A program made the position numbers and the translations under genes. DNA of 64,000 bases from Helichrysum umbraculigerum (lineage: Eukaryota; Streptophyta; Magnoliopsida; Asterales; Asteraceae). A model generated the notes under the pieces. It ran no database searches. It was not told the origin of the DNA and saw only the letters and a program-made list of their open reading frames with translations. The stretch spans positions 315,784,750 to 315,848,749 of the forward strand of contig CATIUR010000001.1 in NCBI GenBank assembly GCA_949592205.1, given 5' to 3'. Positions 24,164 through 36,398 of this stretch are shown piece after piece. Numbering within the stretch: position 1 is the stretch's first letter; the number at the start of each line of letters is the position of its first letter.

Positions 24164-27100
24164 ATGCCTCCACGTCGTCAAATTACCCTTAGCGAAGCTG
24201 AGATCGCGGGAATCATTGCCCGCAGTGTGACCGAAGCCTTGGCTAACCGAACACCACCCGGTAGCGAGGACACAGCAGCCAATACTCCACCACCCAAACC
24301 CTGTTCCTATAAGGACTTTCTTAGCTGTAAACCGCTATACTTCAAGGGCACGGAAGGTGCCATTGGCTTGATCCGTTGGATTGAGCGCATGGAATCTGTT
24401 TTCAGTCTCTGCGACTGCACTGAGAACAACAAGGTCAAATTCGCTGCTTACACCTTTCAGGAAGGTGCACTCACGTGGTGGAAAACCCACGCAAACTCCG
24501 TAGGCCTTGAGGTTGCAAACCGACTTCCTTGGGCCGAACTGAAAAAGAAACTGACAGAGAAATACTGTCCTGAAGAGGAATTGCACAGGCTGGAAGAAGA
24601 ATTCTGGCATCTGGAGGTGCAGGGAAATGATGTCGCTGATTATACCACCAAATTTCAGCAGTTTGCTTTACTATGCCCAGGCTTGGTTGAACCAGAAAGT
24701 AAGGGCATTAAGAAATACATTCGTGGACTTCCCGAGAACATTCAGGGGAACGTCGCCTCATCCAAACCAACAACTACTGAGAGTGCCATTCGATTGGCCC
24801 ACGAACTCATGGCTCTAGTTGTCAGCCGTGAGACCTCCAACACCTCATCCCCTAACAACAACAAACGCAAATCCACTGAACACCACCACAACTCCAACAA
24901 GAAAAACAACGCCATCCAAGTCTACAACACCAACTCTGAAACCACCCGCAACTACACCGGGGACAGACCTTATTGTCCCAAGTGTAACTACCACCATTTT
25001 GGTCAGTGCGGTACTCCTTGCAACAACTGCAGGAGGCAAGGGCATTTGACTAAAGATTGCCGAGCTCCCAAATCCAACAACAACCCCTCTGACAGAAATA
25101 CCCGACAACCTAAGTCCTGCTACGAATGTGGAAACCCAGGACACTTCAGGGATTCTTGCCCAAAGTTGAAGAACAAGGGCAACAACAACAACCACCGCAA
25201 CAACAACAATGCCAAAAGTACCGCTTTCGTGATCAACTCAGGGGACGCCCGTCTGGACCCGAATGTGGTCACGGGTATGTTCCTCCTCAACAATTTAACT
25301 GCTTCCATTCTATTTGATACTGGTGCCGATAGGAGTTTTATTTCCGATGAATTTTGCCCTCTACTTGACGTTACACCTGTTGCTTTAGACGTTAAGTACA
25401 CTGTAGAGCTAGCAAATGGCAAATTGATAGAAACCAATAGTGTGATACCTAATTGCACTTTAAACCTATCCGACGAAATCTTCTCCATAGATCTTATGCC
25501 TGTTGAGATAGGAAGTTTCGACGTCATCGTAGGCATGGACTGGTTGTCCAAACATCGCGCCGAAATCATTTGCTACGACAAAGTTGTTCGCATACCTCTC
25601 GCAGTCGGTAGAACCCTAATCATACAGGGGGAGACCGGTGGGACGAGGCTTAACATCATATCTTGTCTTAAGACCCGAAAATTTCTGAGAAAGGGTTATC
25701 CAGCAATCCTCGCACACATTATGGAGAAAAAGTCGGAGGAGAAGCGACTTGAGGATGTTCCAATTGTTCGAGACTTTCCAGAAGTCTTTCCTGAAGAACT
25801 ACCTGGTCTACCACCACCAAGACAGGTTGAGTTCTCAATCGATCTTGTACCAGGTGCTGCGCCTGTGGCCCGAGCACCATACCGTTTAGCTCCATCTGAA
25901 CTTCAGGAGCTGTCCACCCAGTTACAGGAACTCCTGGAACGAGGATTCATCAGGCCGAGTTCTTCACCTTGGGGAGCTCCGGTCCTATTTGTTAAGAAGA
26001 AAGATGGTTCTTTTCGAATGTGTATCGACTATCGAGAGTTGAACAAGTTAACTGTCAAGAACCGGTATCCACTCCCTCGAATCGATGATTTGTTCGACCA
26101 ACTTCAAGGGTCGAGTTGTTATTCAAAGATTGATCTCCGATCCGGTTATCACCAATTGCGTGTTCGCGATGCCGATATTCCAAAAACCGCTTTCAGAACC
26201 CGTTACGGGCATTACGAATTTCAAGTGATGCCATTCGGCCTAACCAATGCACCGGCTGTATTCATGGACCTTATGAATCGGGTGTGTAAACCTTACCTGG
26301 ATAAATTTGTCATTGTCTTTATCGATGACATTCTCATATATTCACGAAACAAAGAAGAACACGCTCAACACCTCAGAACCATCCTTGAACTACTTAAACA
26401 CAAGGAGCTCTATGCCAAGTTCTCTAAGTGTGAGTTCTGGATCAAAACCGTTCAATTTCTTGGTCACGTGATTGACAGTCAGGGGATTCATGTCGACCCG
26501 TCAAAAATCGAGGCTATCAAAGATTGGCAATCGCCAACCACTCCAACCGAAGTACGGCAGTTTTTGGGACTTGCCGGGTACTATCGACGCTTCATTGAAA
26601 ATTTCTCCAAGATAGCCATACCACTCACGACTCTGACCCAGAAAGACAAAAAGTTTGACTGGACTGAGAAACAAGAGTCGGCATTCCAACTCTTAAAACA
26701 AAAGCTTTGCAGTGCTCCTATCCTATCTTTACCCGAAGGCACCGATGACTTCGTGGTATACTGCGATGCTTCTCATCAAGGTCTCGGTTGTGTGCTCATG
26801 CAACGAGACAAAGTCATAGCTTATGCTTCCCGACAGCTCAAGATTCATGAAAAGAATTACACCACCCACGACCTCGAGCTAGGAGCTGTCGTTTTTGCCC
26901 TAAAAATCTGGAGACATTACCTTTACGGTACCAGATGTACAATCTTTACCGACCATAAAAGCCTTCAACACATATTCGATCAGAAGGATCTCAACATGAG
27001 GCAACGTCGATGGGTAGAGTTGCTTACCGATTACGACTGCGAACTCAAATATCATCCCGGCAAAGCAAATGTTGTTGCTGATGCCCTCAGTCGAAAAGAG

Positions 27101-28606
27101 CGAGTGAAACCACTTCGGGTTCGAGCCCTCAGTATGACCATTCACAACAATTTAAACATTCAAATTCTCACTGCTCAACTCGAAGCCTTAAAACCCGAAA
27201 ATGTCAAAGATGAGGCCTTGCGGGGCATGGACAAACAATTTGAAATCAAATCTAACGGGATTAGGTATTTCTCAAACCGAATCTGGTTGCCTAAAATTGG
27301 GAACCTACGAGACTTGGTGATGGATGAAGCTCACAAGTCTAAATATTCTATCCATCCGGGATCCGATAAAATGTACCACGGTATCAAGGACTTCTACTGG
27401 TGGCCGAACATGAAAGCCGAAATCGCCACCTATTTCAGCAAATGCCTTACTTGCTCCAAAGTCAAAATCGAATATCAAAAACCTTCTGGTTTACTTCAAC
27501 AACCCAGTCTTCCTGAATGGAAATGGGAACAAATTGCCATTGACTTCATAACCAAACTACCCAAATCCTCGAACGGTTGCGATTCCATTTGGGTGATCGT
27601 GGATCGTCTCACAAAGTCTGCTCACTTCCTGGCAATCAAGGAATCCGACAAAATGGAACGCCTCACCAACATTTATCTGAAGGAAATTGTGACCAAACAC
27701 GGTGTTCCAATCTCAATTATCTCTGATAGAGATAGTCGTTTCACTTCACAATTTTGGCAATCACTTCAAAAATCTCTGGGTACTCGACTTGATATGAGTA
27801 CCGCATACCATCCTCAAACAGACGGCCAAAGTGAACGAACCATTCAAACACTTGAAGACATGCTACGGTCCTGCGTAGTAGACTTCGGTGTAAACTGGGA
27901 AAAACATCTACCATTGTGTGAGTTTTCGTACAACAACAGTTATCATACCAGCATCAAAGCTGCACCCTTCGAAGCACTGTACGGTCGTAAGTGCCGGTCA
28001 CCTATCTGTTGGACTGAAGTTGGGGATAGCCAACTCACAGGTCCAGAAATCATTCATGAGACGACCGAGAGAATCGTCGAAATTCAAAACAAGCTCAAAG
28101 CCGCGCGTGATCGTCAGAAAAGTTATGTTGACGTGAGACGCAAGCCACTCGAGTTCCAGGTTGGGGATCGAGTTCTACTCAAAGTATCGCCTTGGAAAGG
28201 CGTAATCCGATTTGGCAAACGAGGGAAGTTGAATCCCAGATACATTGGACCATTCGAGATCCTTGAAAAGATTGGTCCAGTGGCTTATCGATTGCAGCTG
28301 CCATCTGAACTCAGCAGCGTGCATCCCACATTTCATGTTTCAAATCTGAAGAAGTGTCTGTCTGATGAGACACTTATCATTCCACTCGATGAAATTCGAG
28401 TTGACGAGAAACTTCACTTTGTTGAGGAACCCGCCGAGATCATGGACCGTGAGGTCAAACAACTTAAACAAAGTCGTATTCCCATTGTCAAGGTTAGGTG
28501 GAATTCGCGGCGCGGTCCGGAATTTACCTGGGAACGGGAGGACCAAATGCGACTCAAGTATCCTCAACTCTTCACTGATTCAACGTCAAACACAACTTCA
28601 ACATAA
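24164..28606 (+). CDS. C copy 2 gag-pol polyprotein, all catalytic motifs present
   Basis: Open 1480-residue frame with the same domain order as copy 1: gag, two CCHC knuckles, protease DTGA, RT, RNase H, integrase and chromodomain-like tail. The RT active site is a complete FIDD (codons at 26324-26329). It differs from copy 1 at residue 722 (Asp, not Gly), residue 747 (Lys, not Glu) and one silent third base (28453 against 20915). With intact LTRs, primer site and polypurine tract on both sides, this is the only element in the window that looks autonomous. Expression cannot be judged from sequence. Confidence 0.97.
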   Translation: MPPRRQITLSEAEIAGIIARSVTEALANRTPPGSEDTAANTPPPKPCSYKDFLSCKPLYFKGTEGAIGLIRWIERMESVFSLCDCTENNKVKFAAYTFQEGALTWWKTHANSVGLEVANRLPWAELKKKLTEKYCPEEELHRLEEEFWHLEVQGNDVADYTTKFQQFALLCPGLVEPESKGIKKYIRGLPENIQGNVASSKPTTTESAIRLAHELMALVVSRETSNTSSPNNNKRKSTEHHHNSNKKNNAIQVYNTNSETTRNYTGDRPYCPKCNYHHFGQCGTPCNNCRRQGHLTKDCRAPKSNNNPSDRNTRQPKSCYECGNPGHFRDSCPKLKNKGNNNNHRNNNNAKSTAFVINSGDARLDPNVVTGMFLLNNLTASILFDTGADRSFISDEFCPLLDVTPVALDVKYTVELANGKLIETNSVIPNCTLNLSDEIFSIDLMPVEIGSFDVIVGMDWLSKHRAEIICYDKVVRIPLAVGRTLIIQGETGGTRLNIISCLKTRKFLRKGYPAILAHIMEKKSEEKRLEDVPIVRDFPEVFPEELPGLPPPRQVEFSIDLVPGAAPVARAPYRLAPSELQELSTQLQELLERGFIRPSSSPWGAPVLFVKKKDGSFRMCIDYRELNKLTVKNRYPLPRIDDLFDQLQGSSCYSKIDLRSGYHQLRVRDADIPKTAFRTRYGHYEFQVMPFGLTNAPAVFMDLMNRVCKPYLDKFVIVFIDDILIYSRNKEEHAQHLRTILELLKHKELYAKFSKCEFWIKTVQFLGHVIDSQGIHVDPSKIEAIKDWQSPTTPTEVRQFLGLAGYYRRFIENFSKIAIPLTTLTQKDKKFDWTEKQESAFQLLKQKLCSAPILSLPEGTDDFVVYCDASHQGLGCVLMQRDKVIAYASRQLKIHEKNYTTHDLELGAVVFALKIWRHYLYGTRCTIFTDHKSLQHIFDQKDLNMRQRRWVELLTDYDCELKYHPGKANVVADALSRKERVKPLRVRALSMTIHNNLNIQILTAQLEALKPENVKDEALRGMDKQFEIKSNGIRYFSNRIWLPKIGNLRDLVMDEAHKSKYSIHPGSDKMYHGIKDFYWWPNMKAEIATYFSKCLTCSKVKIEYQKPSGLLQQPSLPEWKWEQIAIDFITKLPKSSNGCDSIWVIVDRLTKSAHFLAIKESDKMERLTNIYLKEIVTKHGVPISIISDRDSRFTSQFWQSLQKSLGTRLDMSTAYHPQTDGQSERTIQTLEDMLRSCVVDFGVNWEKHLPLCEFSYNNSYHTSIKAAPFEALYGRKCRSPICWTEVGDSQLTGPEIIHETTERIVEIQNKLKAARDRQKSYVDVRRKPLEFQVGDRVLLKVSPWKGVIRFGKRGKLNPRYIGPFEILEKIGPVAYRLQLPSELSSVHPTFHVSNLKKCLSDETLIIPLDEIRVDEKLHFVEEPAEIMDREVKQLKQSRIPIVKVRWNSRRGPEFTWEREDQMRLKYPQLFTDSTSNTTST

Positions 28607-28628
28607 ATTTCGGGACGAAATTCTTCTA

Positions 28629-28640
28629 ACAGGGGGAGAA
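28629..28640 (+). promoter_or_regulatory. Polypurine tract, C copy 2
   Basis: Purine run AGGGGGAGAA directly before LTR3, as in copy 1. Confidence 0.93.
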
Positions 28641-31248
28641 TGTGACAACCGTCAATTTAGGACTATAATTTAGTGCCTAATAAAGTTTTAATACATGTAA
28701 TTAGTTCTGTGTTAGGCTAATTAATGTATCAATTATTATATATATATTGTTGAATATATATCTACAATTATGCGGTTTGTTTAAATCGTACGAATCTCAA
28801 ATCGAATGAATTTCGATACAATAAATACGGACGTTGGTGACCAACTTTTATTAAATAACGATTTTATGTCAAAAGTATTATTATTATAATACTTCGTATT
28901 CATTCGTACCGTACAATCAGAAAGTTACACAATTTAAAATGTAAAACGCGCAAACAAATTAACTTACCTTTTTATAATTCAAATATAATGTGATTAGTAA
29001 AATATCTAAATAAAATATGGCGTAATAAATTGTATTTTAAAATGTTCCAATCAATATTTAAAATAATTATTTAACGTTTAAACGACGGAGCAAACGAACA
29101 CCGCACGGAGCGGGAACGCGGGGCGAAAATGGGGATTTAACCCCCACTTCCACCCACTTTCTTTCATTTCTCTTTTTCTCTACCTCTCTCCTCTCTTATT
29201 TCTCTCAACTAAACCAACACCAAAATCAACGAAAAACGCAAAATAAACCTACTAAACGACCTCGGATCTTCAAGCCCCTTTTGAATAAACGACCACCACG
29301 CGACGATCTACACTCCTACCTTTCCGGAATTTCATTTCGGCGATTTGTAAGTTTCCGACACGACTCCGAAAACTCTCGTTTTTAAGTTTTATAACTTGCT
29401 AGTTGTTTGTATAACCTTGTAATGTCCTAAGATGGGTTGGGTAAAAATATTAGGCCGATCGATGGCCGGAAAATGCGTTTTTGAAGCTTAAATTCCGATC
29501 AGACCCCGTACGTCGCATTTGGCCTGGAGCAAATGCGACGCAGCGACCTACGTCGCACTATATCCCCAACGTCGCATATAGCGACGCAACTTACTACGTC
29601 GCATTGACTTGCGAACGTCGCACATAGCGACGCAGACCTTAACGTCGCAAACCGAACCTACGTCGCATTAGCGACGTAGCACCCTATGTCGCTATTGATT
29701 TAGCACTGTCGACTTTAGCGACGCAACCCTCTTCGTCGCAAAACCCTACGTCGCAGCCTACGTCGCAGGCTACGTCGCACAAACCAGAACCTCAAAAACA
29801 CAGATTTTTACTAAGTGTCGAGGCTCGAAATTTTATCACTTGATTTCACTCAAATTAGAGTCCAGATGCGTTTTTCCTTAAAGCAATATAGTAGAAATAA
29901 AAATTTTCCAAGATGACCTGGCAGCTCGACCCCAGCCAGGGGCTCTGCCCCTTGGACCCCGTCAGGGGCTGCCGCCCCTTGGACCCCGCTAACCAGGGGC
30001 GCTGCCCCCGGACCCCCGTACTTAGATTCCGTAAGCACATTTTTACACCAAATGTCAAACTTGTACAACTTCAAAACGCTTACGCGATACAACTTTTCAA
30101 TCATAATTGGAATTTACTTTTCAAGTATAACACTTCTAAATCAATGAGATAACATCAAGACTATTGTTGCAAGTAATCACCAACGGGCCGTACACGTTTT
30201 CAAAACATACTTCAAAGATCAAACAAGTCGTTGTAACTTGTATCAAGTCAATCAAACAAGTCGTAGTAACTTGTAACAATACAATCAACCAAATCGGGGT
30301 AATTTGGACATCAAGTTAAACAAACAATTTAAATGGTAGTCTTTCGAGATACCGGCACAATTAATAACAATTCAAGTGTCGTGGACACATTCAGGTTTCA
30401 AGCCTTTGGACTTCAATTCACCGCTAATAACTTCAAGTTTATTAAATTAAACACTTCAAGACTCAGGTGAGTTTCATAGCCCCATTTTCACTGCTTTACA
30501 ACTAGGGGTGTGATATTACTACTCGATTTTGTTTTACAAGTAGAACGCAAGTGCCAAACTTCAAATACTACATGAGTTTCAAGCTAATCAATTTAAAGTC
30601 CTCCATAAGCATAGTCTCTAGTATTTATAGCGTGAATGTTAGTATATGATATCATATGGGATTGACAATCCTCATCCGGGTTAGCACGCACTAACCGGTC
30701 AAACGGATGTATTAGCATTTGGGAAGACGAGTGTTGATTAGGCACTCGTAGGAGGCATTTCAAGTTAGGTTTCCTTAATTGGGCCTGACAAATCAAGTTA
30801 AGCTCAGACTATGTGCTCATGGACAGTATAACTTTTATTTTGCTTAATTGCATTTTAAATTCAATATAAATCTTGCGGTTCTTACAACTACACATTGACA
30901 TACAAACCTGTGAGCTCACCAGCGTTTTCGCTGACCCATTTTAGTATTTATCACAGGTACCCCGCAGTAGGTTGGCTACACAAGCAGGAACTATTAGCTC
31001 GAGTCAGCATACATACAACTAGAGATTTGATTGCATTATTATATTTTGTAACAGTAATTATGCTTTGTAATCTCTCAATTTCAGGAATCGAGCTAATGTA
31101 ACTATATTTTGATGTAAACATTTACTTTATCTATACAAGTTTAAAACGACGCATATAGTGGTCGTTCATTATATCTTATGTGCTTTGTATATTGATTAGT
31201 GACACCCAAATCAAACTTCCGCAAATCATTAAATTTGGGGGTGTCACA
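28641..31248 (+). repeat. LTR3 of array C
   Basis: 2608 bp, ending GGGGGTGTCACA and followed by the right GAATT duplication. It has T at 29962, as in LTR2. Confidence 0.96.
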
Positions 31249-31253
31249 GAATT
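31249..31253 (+). repeat. Target site duplication GAATT (right) of array C
   Basis: Matches 13560-13564. Beyond it the LTR of element A resumes. Confidence 0.95.
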
Positions 31254-31951
31254 AGATCACAAACCATTCACATTATCGTAATAATTTAATGTATTGCAAA
31301 TACATAACATGCTTTATACTTTGAACAATTAAATACCCACGATGGTAATTTAATTATGACAATGCATTTGTAGTAATATTGGAACTAACAAATACTCCAT
31401 ATTTATATGTTTAGTAATGTCCCTTTTATTTGATTGTAAGGGTTAGGGTTATTTTACTAATGATCATTACTAATTTGGGACCCGGCAATTTAAATTTGGA
31501 TCCGGTGGATCCCAAATTTTTGCCACAATCCGGCGGATCCTCCACAGATCCGGCGGATACCAAGCCAAATTCAGAAGCTGTTATTTCAAAGTTAAATAAG
31601 TTTAAACACTAAACGATTTCACGACTATGAGTTTGTTGTTAAATTATATTTGGTTAAAAGAATATATGAATAGGTAATCGGTTTATAAAAACTTTACACG
31701 ACAAAGTGACAATATTATACCCGTACATTTATTCAAAATGATACTACCCAGTCTACGTGGCAATTTTGAAAACGATAACGTTTAGTGGATACAAAACAAA
31801 TGGGATAAAAGGAGTATGAGTATAACGAGAATTTTGCGAAATGATCTGAGTAACAAAACAACTAACTGAATATATATATATATATATAGGTGTGTATATA
31901 CAAAAGATAAATATACATATATATATATACAAAGGAGCAAATGATTCACAC

Positions 31952-32039
<88 letters not shown>

Positions 32040-33434
32040 TATGTATGTATGTATATAATGTAGATATATACACATTCACATTCAGACGAATATTGGTATA
32101 ATATTCACATACGACGTTAAACATAATCGAGAAATGATAATTATGTTTCACCACGTTATCACCAACAAATCGTATAAACAGTTGAAATCAACAAATAGTT
32201 AAAAGAAACGAATTCATTAACATAGTTTGACAAAACGTCAAGTACTTATGTTAATACACTTCTTACGTATAGGTTGACTTACCGGCGACGCTTACTACGA
32301 ACTGTTAGCTTTCACATCACTGCTTCTACTATGAGTTCAAAGCCCCTTTTCACTTTTTTAATGCTTTTAAAACCTGGGGTGAAAAACATAACAATCGTTT
32401 GTACTACTGCATGCGATAACTATTTAAATACTGTATGTATTTACTTAAATTGTTTATGAAATAATATTTCATACAATTATTTGAACTACTACTTATGAAA
32501 AGCTGTTTCATACTATTTTGGGAATTAGACAACGAATCCTAGTACGGACCTAGGCTTACGATGTAGTGCATAAAAGTCCTTATGGCTACAGACTATAACC
32601 ATTAGCTAGGTGACTCTAGCAACTGAGTATACAGATAGTACTATCGTAGTGACAACCCTCCTACATATACGGAGCGTATACTTACATGTCCTATTAGGCA
32701 AACAACTATTGCTTGTCGTGGTTTAGTTATAAGGTTAGGTCGCGTTACTTTAACTCGTTAGGTTTAGCTCACCTTTCGAGGGATCATACTCTAAGTTTTT
32801 CCTACTAAATTATTTAGGAAGTATTTCCTACAAACAACTACTTTGGAAATGTTGATCTTTAATTAGATTAACATGTGTTTCATACAAACTACTACTTTAG
32901 GAAATGTTTTCCCTTAATCGGTTAAACTTGTGTTTCCTAAACTACAAATATTCAACAATGTATAAACAACTTGGTTTATTACACAATGTATATAAACCTG
33001 TGAATTCACTCAACAATTGTGTTGACGATTTACTCTATGTTTTTCAGGAAATTAGCATCGTAAGTAAGAAATTGCATGCATATCAGGACGGACAACCCTG
33101 GACTTGTTAGGATGCCACTACTTTTGGGACAACGGGATTTCCTTCATATAACTGCAATTCATTGTGGTCATATTTATGAAATCTACTTTTGAGTTATGTG
33201 TTTTTATAAAATACTGTTTTAACACTACTACTACTATTATTGTTACAACTTTTTAAGCTGTAACCTTTTGTAAAACTTTAACTAATGGCATCTTAAACTA
33301 TTTCATTATGCAATAACCATATGCTCTGGATGTATTTATCTATTGGTTGTATTACTGCTCGCAGCCCTGCCACGTCACTAAGCTTCCGCAAACTACTCTC
33401 ACTAATTGTAATTACCGTTTGGCGGGGTGTGACA
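31254..33434 (+). repeat. Element A 5' LTR, second part
   Basis: Continues the LTR broken at 13564 and ends GGGGTGTGACA before a tRNA-Met primer site. The stretch 32520-32800 (CCTAGTACGGACC, ATAACCATTAGCTAGGTGA, GGTTAGGTCGCGTTACTTTAA) matches 35430-35690 of the B LTR in reverse orientation. It contains GGATCCGGCGGATCC-like dyads (31499-31560), also present once before the break (13283-13298). Confidence 0.9.
31957..32036. repeat. (AT)n microsatellite in the A LTR
   Basis: About 80 bp of uninterrupted TA dinucleotides flanked by shorter runs. ORFs of Tyr-Ile repeats here are artefacts. A similar run lies in the B LTR. Confidence 0.95.
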
Positions 33435-33438
33435 GACT

Positions 33439-33450
33439 TGGTATCAGAGC
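33439..33450 (+). promoter_or_regulatory. Primer binding site of element A (tRNA-Met)
   Basis: TGGTATCAGAGC lies four bases after the LTR end at 33434 and marks the start of A's internal region. Confidence 0.94.
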
Positions 33451-33606
33451 CATTGGTTATAGCGAACTAGTAGTCTTTAAGTGACTTGAAACCTTATAGA
33501 CCTAGACTATAGCCTTGGCTAGAACAAATATGCATTCTTACATACATACGTTTGCATACATCTAACATACGACTGACACGTCACCCACGATTTCTTTTGT
33601 CTCAGC

Positions 33607-34423
33607 ATGTCGAGACACTTCCCGGTTTACATCTATGATTCTGATGAGGAGCCAACTGAGGATCCTTACTATAGTGGTATGAGCTCTGGAGTTGAGAGCC
33701 CGTATGTTCACCGGAGAGCTAGGTCAGATGACTCTAGCGACGCGTATGTAGCACCTCCACCGACCGCACCTGTGGTCACACCTGTTACTGCTCCTACTGA
33801 TCCTACCACAAGCATTTAGGATCTACTTTTATGGAGACACGTCATATGACTGATGGACCTTCTAGAGGACAGGTATTGAGCAGGACACCGAGAATGTGTG
33901 TCCGAGATGTTCCCATTGGACCCTTAGCGCCGAGAGACAAGGCGCCGATGGTCGAGTCTACTGAGCCACCATTGAGAGTACCTACGTTTGCTCATTTAGA
34001 GTGGATGACTCCTATGCTAGGGCGGTGGAGATCACTAGTGGGTATTCCCTCTACGTTTGAGACTGGGAGTCTTCGCGATCACCAGCTCCACTTCCTACCA
34101 CCGGAGAGCCGGTAGAGTTGACCATCCCTACTCTTGTTGCTGTGATACGTACCTTGTTTCGCATTTCTGCTAACATGGGTGCATATATTGGTGAGCTGAG
34201 GAGTGATATTTCCCGCCTGGATAGAGATATGATCTCCACATATGAGAGAGTTGCCTTTGTAGAGGGCAATATGGTTATGGCTAGGGAGATCGCGGAGTTA
34301 GCTCGTGCACATCTGATGATGTGGGAGAGGCGTGCTAGGATGATGGGTATGATGGCTGGGGTTTGTGTGCTGATAGTTGTGCTGAGGATAGCTGTGGGAT
34401 TGTATTTACCTTATTTCTATTAG
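33607..34423 (+). pseudogene. Pre-gag ORF of element A (acidic N-terminus, coiled coil, hydrophobic tail), frameshifted
   Basis: Lies between the primer site and where gag would start; related to the minus-strand ORF of element B at 56732-57245. The first piece (33607-33819, MSRHFPVYIYDSDEEP) is acidic, then rich in Pro, Ala and Thr. The second frame (to 34115) has CVRDVPIGPLAP and HLEWMTPMLGRW, shared with B as CIRDLPTGLLAL and HLEWMPDMLRCW. The third frame (34097-34423) has TGEP, a helical segment (YIGELRSDISRLDRDM, heptad-like) and a strongly hydrophobic end (MMAGVCVLIVVLRIAVGLY) ending at TAG. Two frameshifts, near 33815 and near 34070, break it. Not a gag or env I recognise. A tail-anchored membrane protein is an inference. 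Confidence 0.7.
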
Positions 34424-34702
34424 ATCCATGTATGGCAGACTGTGCCTACTATGTATGTACTAGGTGAAAACTTTTGTTAGAATGGGTATATGTATAGGAA
34501 ACCCATTATCTTTTGTATAGCGCTAACCATCAATGGGTGTATTAGAAATCCCATCTTGTTGTGTACGAAACTCATGTATAAGCTTTATAACTTTTGGATA
34601 TAATATAAATTATGTATGGCTTATATCTCGTATCCTACTTACATTTACACACACGTGTTAGAACGAAAACACATTGATAATCTCTTGTGATCATTTCTTG
34701 TA
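34424..34702 (+). other. Leader of element A between the pre-gag ORF and the B insertion
   Basis: Untranslated. TTTTGTATAGCGCTAAC and CCCATCTTGTTGTGTACGAAACT match the B leader (minus strand of about 46250-46340), showing that A and B share this layout. B's 3' LTR cuts A at 34702; the flank TTGTA may be one half of B's target duplication. Confidence 0.7.
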
Positions 34703-36337
34703 TGTCACACCCCCAAAATCCGTAATCATGCTTATTTAATGTTTAGCGGAAGCAATCTATAATTAGCGGAAGCGTTATGTGTTTACAGTTTAACAGCGGG
34801 GGTGCTGACGTTACAATTGTGCATACACCGTATCAGAGCATATGATCATACAAAACATAATATGTTAAGATGCCAATTTAAACAGTTGTACAAAAGTAAT
34901 ACGACTATGTAAGTCGTAACAGTAGTAGTAGAGTTGAAAACGTTTAAGTTTTACAATACATAAGTTTTAAAATAAGATTTCATAAGTATGACTGCAATGT
35001 CTGCAGTTATACTAAGGAAATCCCCAAAAGCTGTCCCAAAAGTATGTGGCATCCTAAGTAGTCCAGGGTTGTCCATCCTGAATGCATGCGATTCTTACTT
35101 ACGTAGCTAATTTCCTGTAAAACATAGAAAAGAGTCGTCAACAAAATATGTTGAGTGAATTCACAGGTTTTATATAAGTATGTGGCATGTTAAACCATTT
35201 ATGTTTGTGTTATTGAAATGTTATTCAATAAATAATTGTTTGCAGGTTCTGCAAAATATAATATTGTAGGGTTGTTACCCTAGAATACCGTTCTATGTGG
35301 GTTGTTACCCAAATTGTAAGTCTGGTTGTTCACCAGTATATATAAAGATGACCAGTATGTTTTCTGGTATAAAACAGATGCAGGATATGTTCATCCTATA
35401 CATTATGTGGGAAATACTTAGACTATGATCCCCTGAAAGGTGAGCTAAACCTCGCAGGTTAAAGTAACGCGACCTAACCCTATAACCAAACCACGACCAA
35501 TCAGTATGTTGTTTGCCTACAGGACTTGTAATTATACGCTCCAATCCAGTAGGAGGGTCGTCACGGCAATAGTACTATTCGTATACTCAGTGGCTAGAGT
35601 CACCTAGCTAATGGTTATAGTTTGCATGACATAAGGACTTTTCATGCATACATTGTGAGTCTCGGTCCGTACTAGGATTCGTTGTCTAATTCCCAAAGCA
35701 ATTATGAAAATGTAATTTCATATCAAACAGTTTGTATAAAGCAGTAAAGCATTTATATAGTTTTGCTGCATGTGTTCGCATGCAGTTTCTATGTTTACAC
35801 CCCTATGTTTAAAAGCATAAAACATTGAAAAGTAGGGGCCGTGAACTCACGGTAGTTTGCTCGGTATGAATGCTAGCAGCCGACAGATGATTGCCCAAGG
35901 TATGTTAACCTATATCCAATAAATGTATTGACATAAGTACGTTTGATTTGTTTAATCAACTTATGCTAATAGTTTGTTTATTTGAAGAAATTGTTGATTT
36001 CTTTATCATGTATGTCGTTGATTTCGTTGGTGACATTGTGTTGAAATATTGTTATTATTTCACTCGTCGTATACTTGGTTAAGTATATATACACGTATGT
36101 AATTGTATATATATTTAAATGTCGTTTTGTCCCCCTTGTACATATATTTGTTCTATATATGTATACGTATGTAAATATACTTATTGTATATTATTAAGTC
36201 GTACGTTGGTTAAACGTATGTTACCTAAATTTATGTTTGTTAAACACGAGTTCTCATTTGTATATACATGTATATGTGTACATATATATAATTCATAGAT
36301 GTCGTTTGTATATATATATATATAAACATATGTTCTC

Positions 36338-36398
<61 letters not shown>

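Larger units (their letters stand above)
13565..31248 (+). mobile_element. Element C: tandem LTR-internal-LTR-internal-LTR array (Tekay/Del-like)
   Basis: Three LTRs of 2608 bp (13565, 21103 and 28641) alternate with two internal regions of 4930 bp, an exact 7538-bp period. Each internal region has an initiator-tRNA-Met primer site, a 1480-residue gag-pol ORF and a polypurine tract. Only the outer ends carry the GAATT duplication, so the array occupies one integration site. The two units differ at only about four positions I could find. The polyprotein ends in a chromodomain-like tail, hence a Tekay/Del-type chromovirus. Confidence 0.95.

Noticed and set aside
16626..28606. Two separate adjacent insertions of element C
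   Set aside because: The middle LTR is shared and lacks target duplications; only one outer pair of GAATT exists.
31753..32154. ORFs rich in Tyr-Ile repeats
   Set aside because: Translation of the (AT)n microsatellite.
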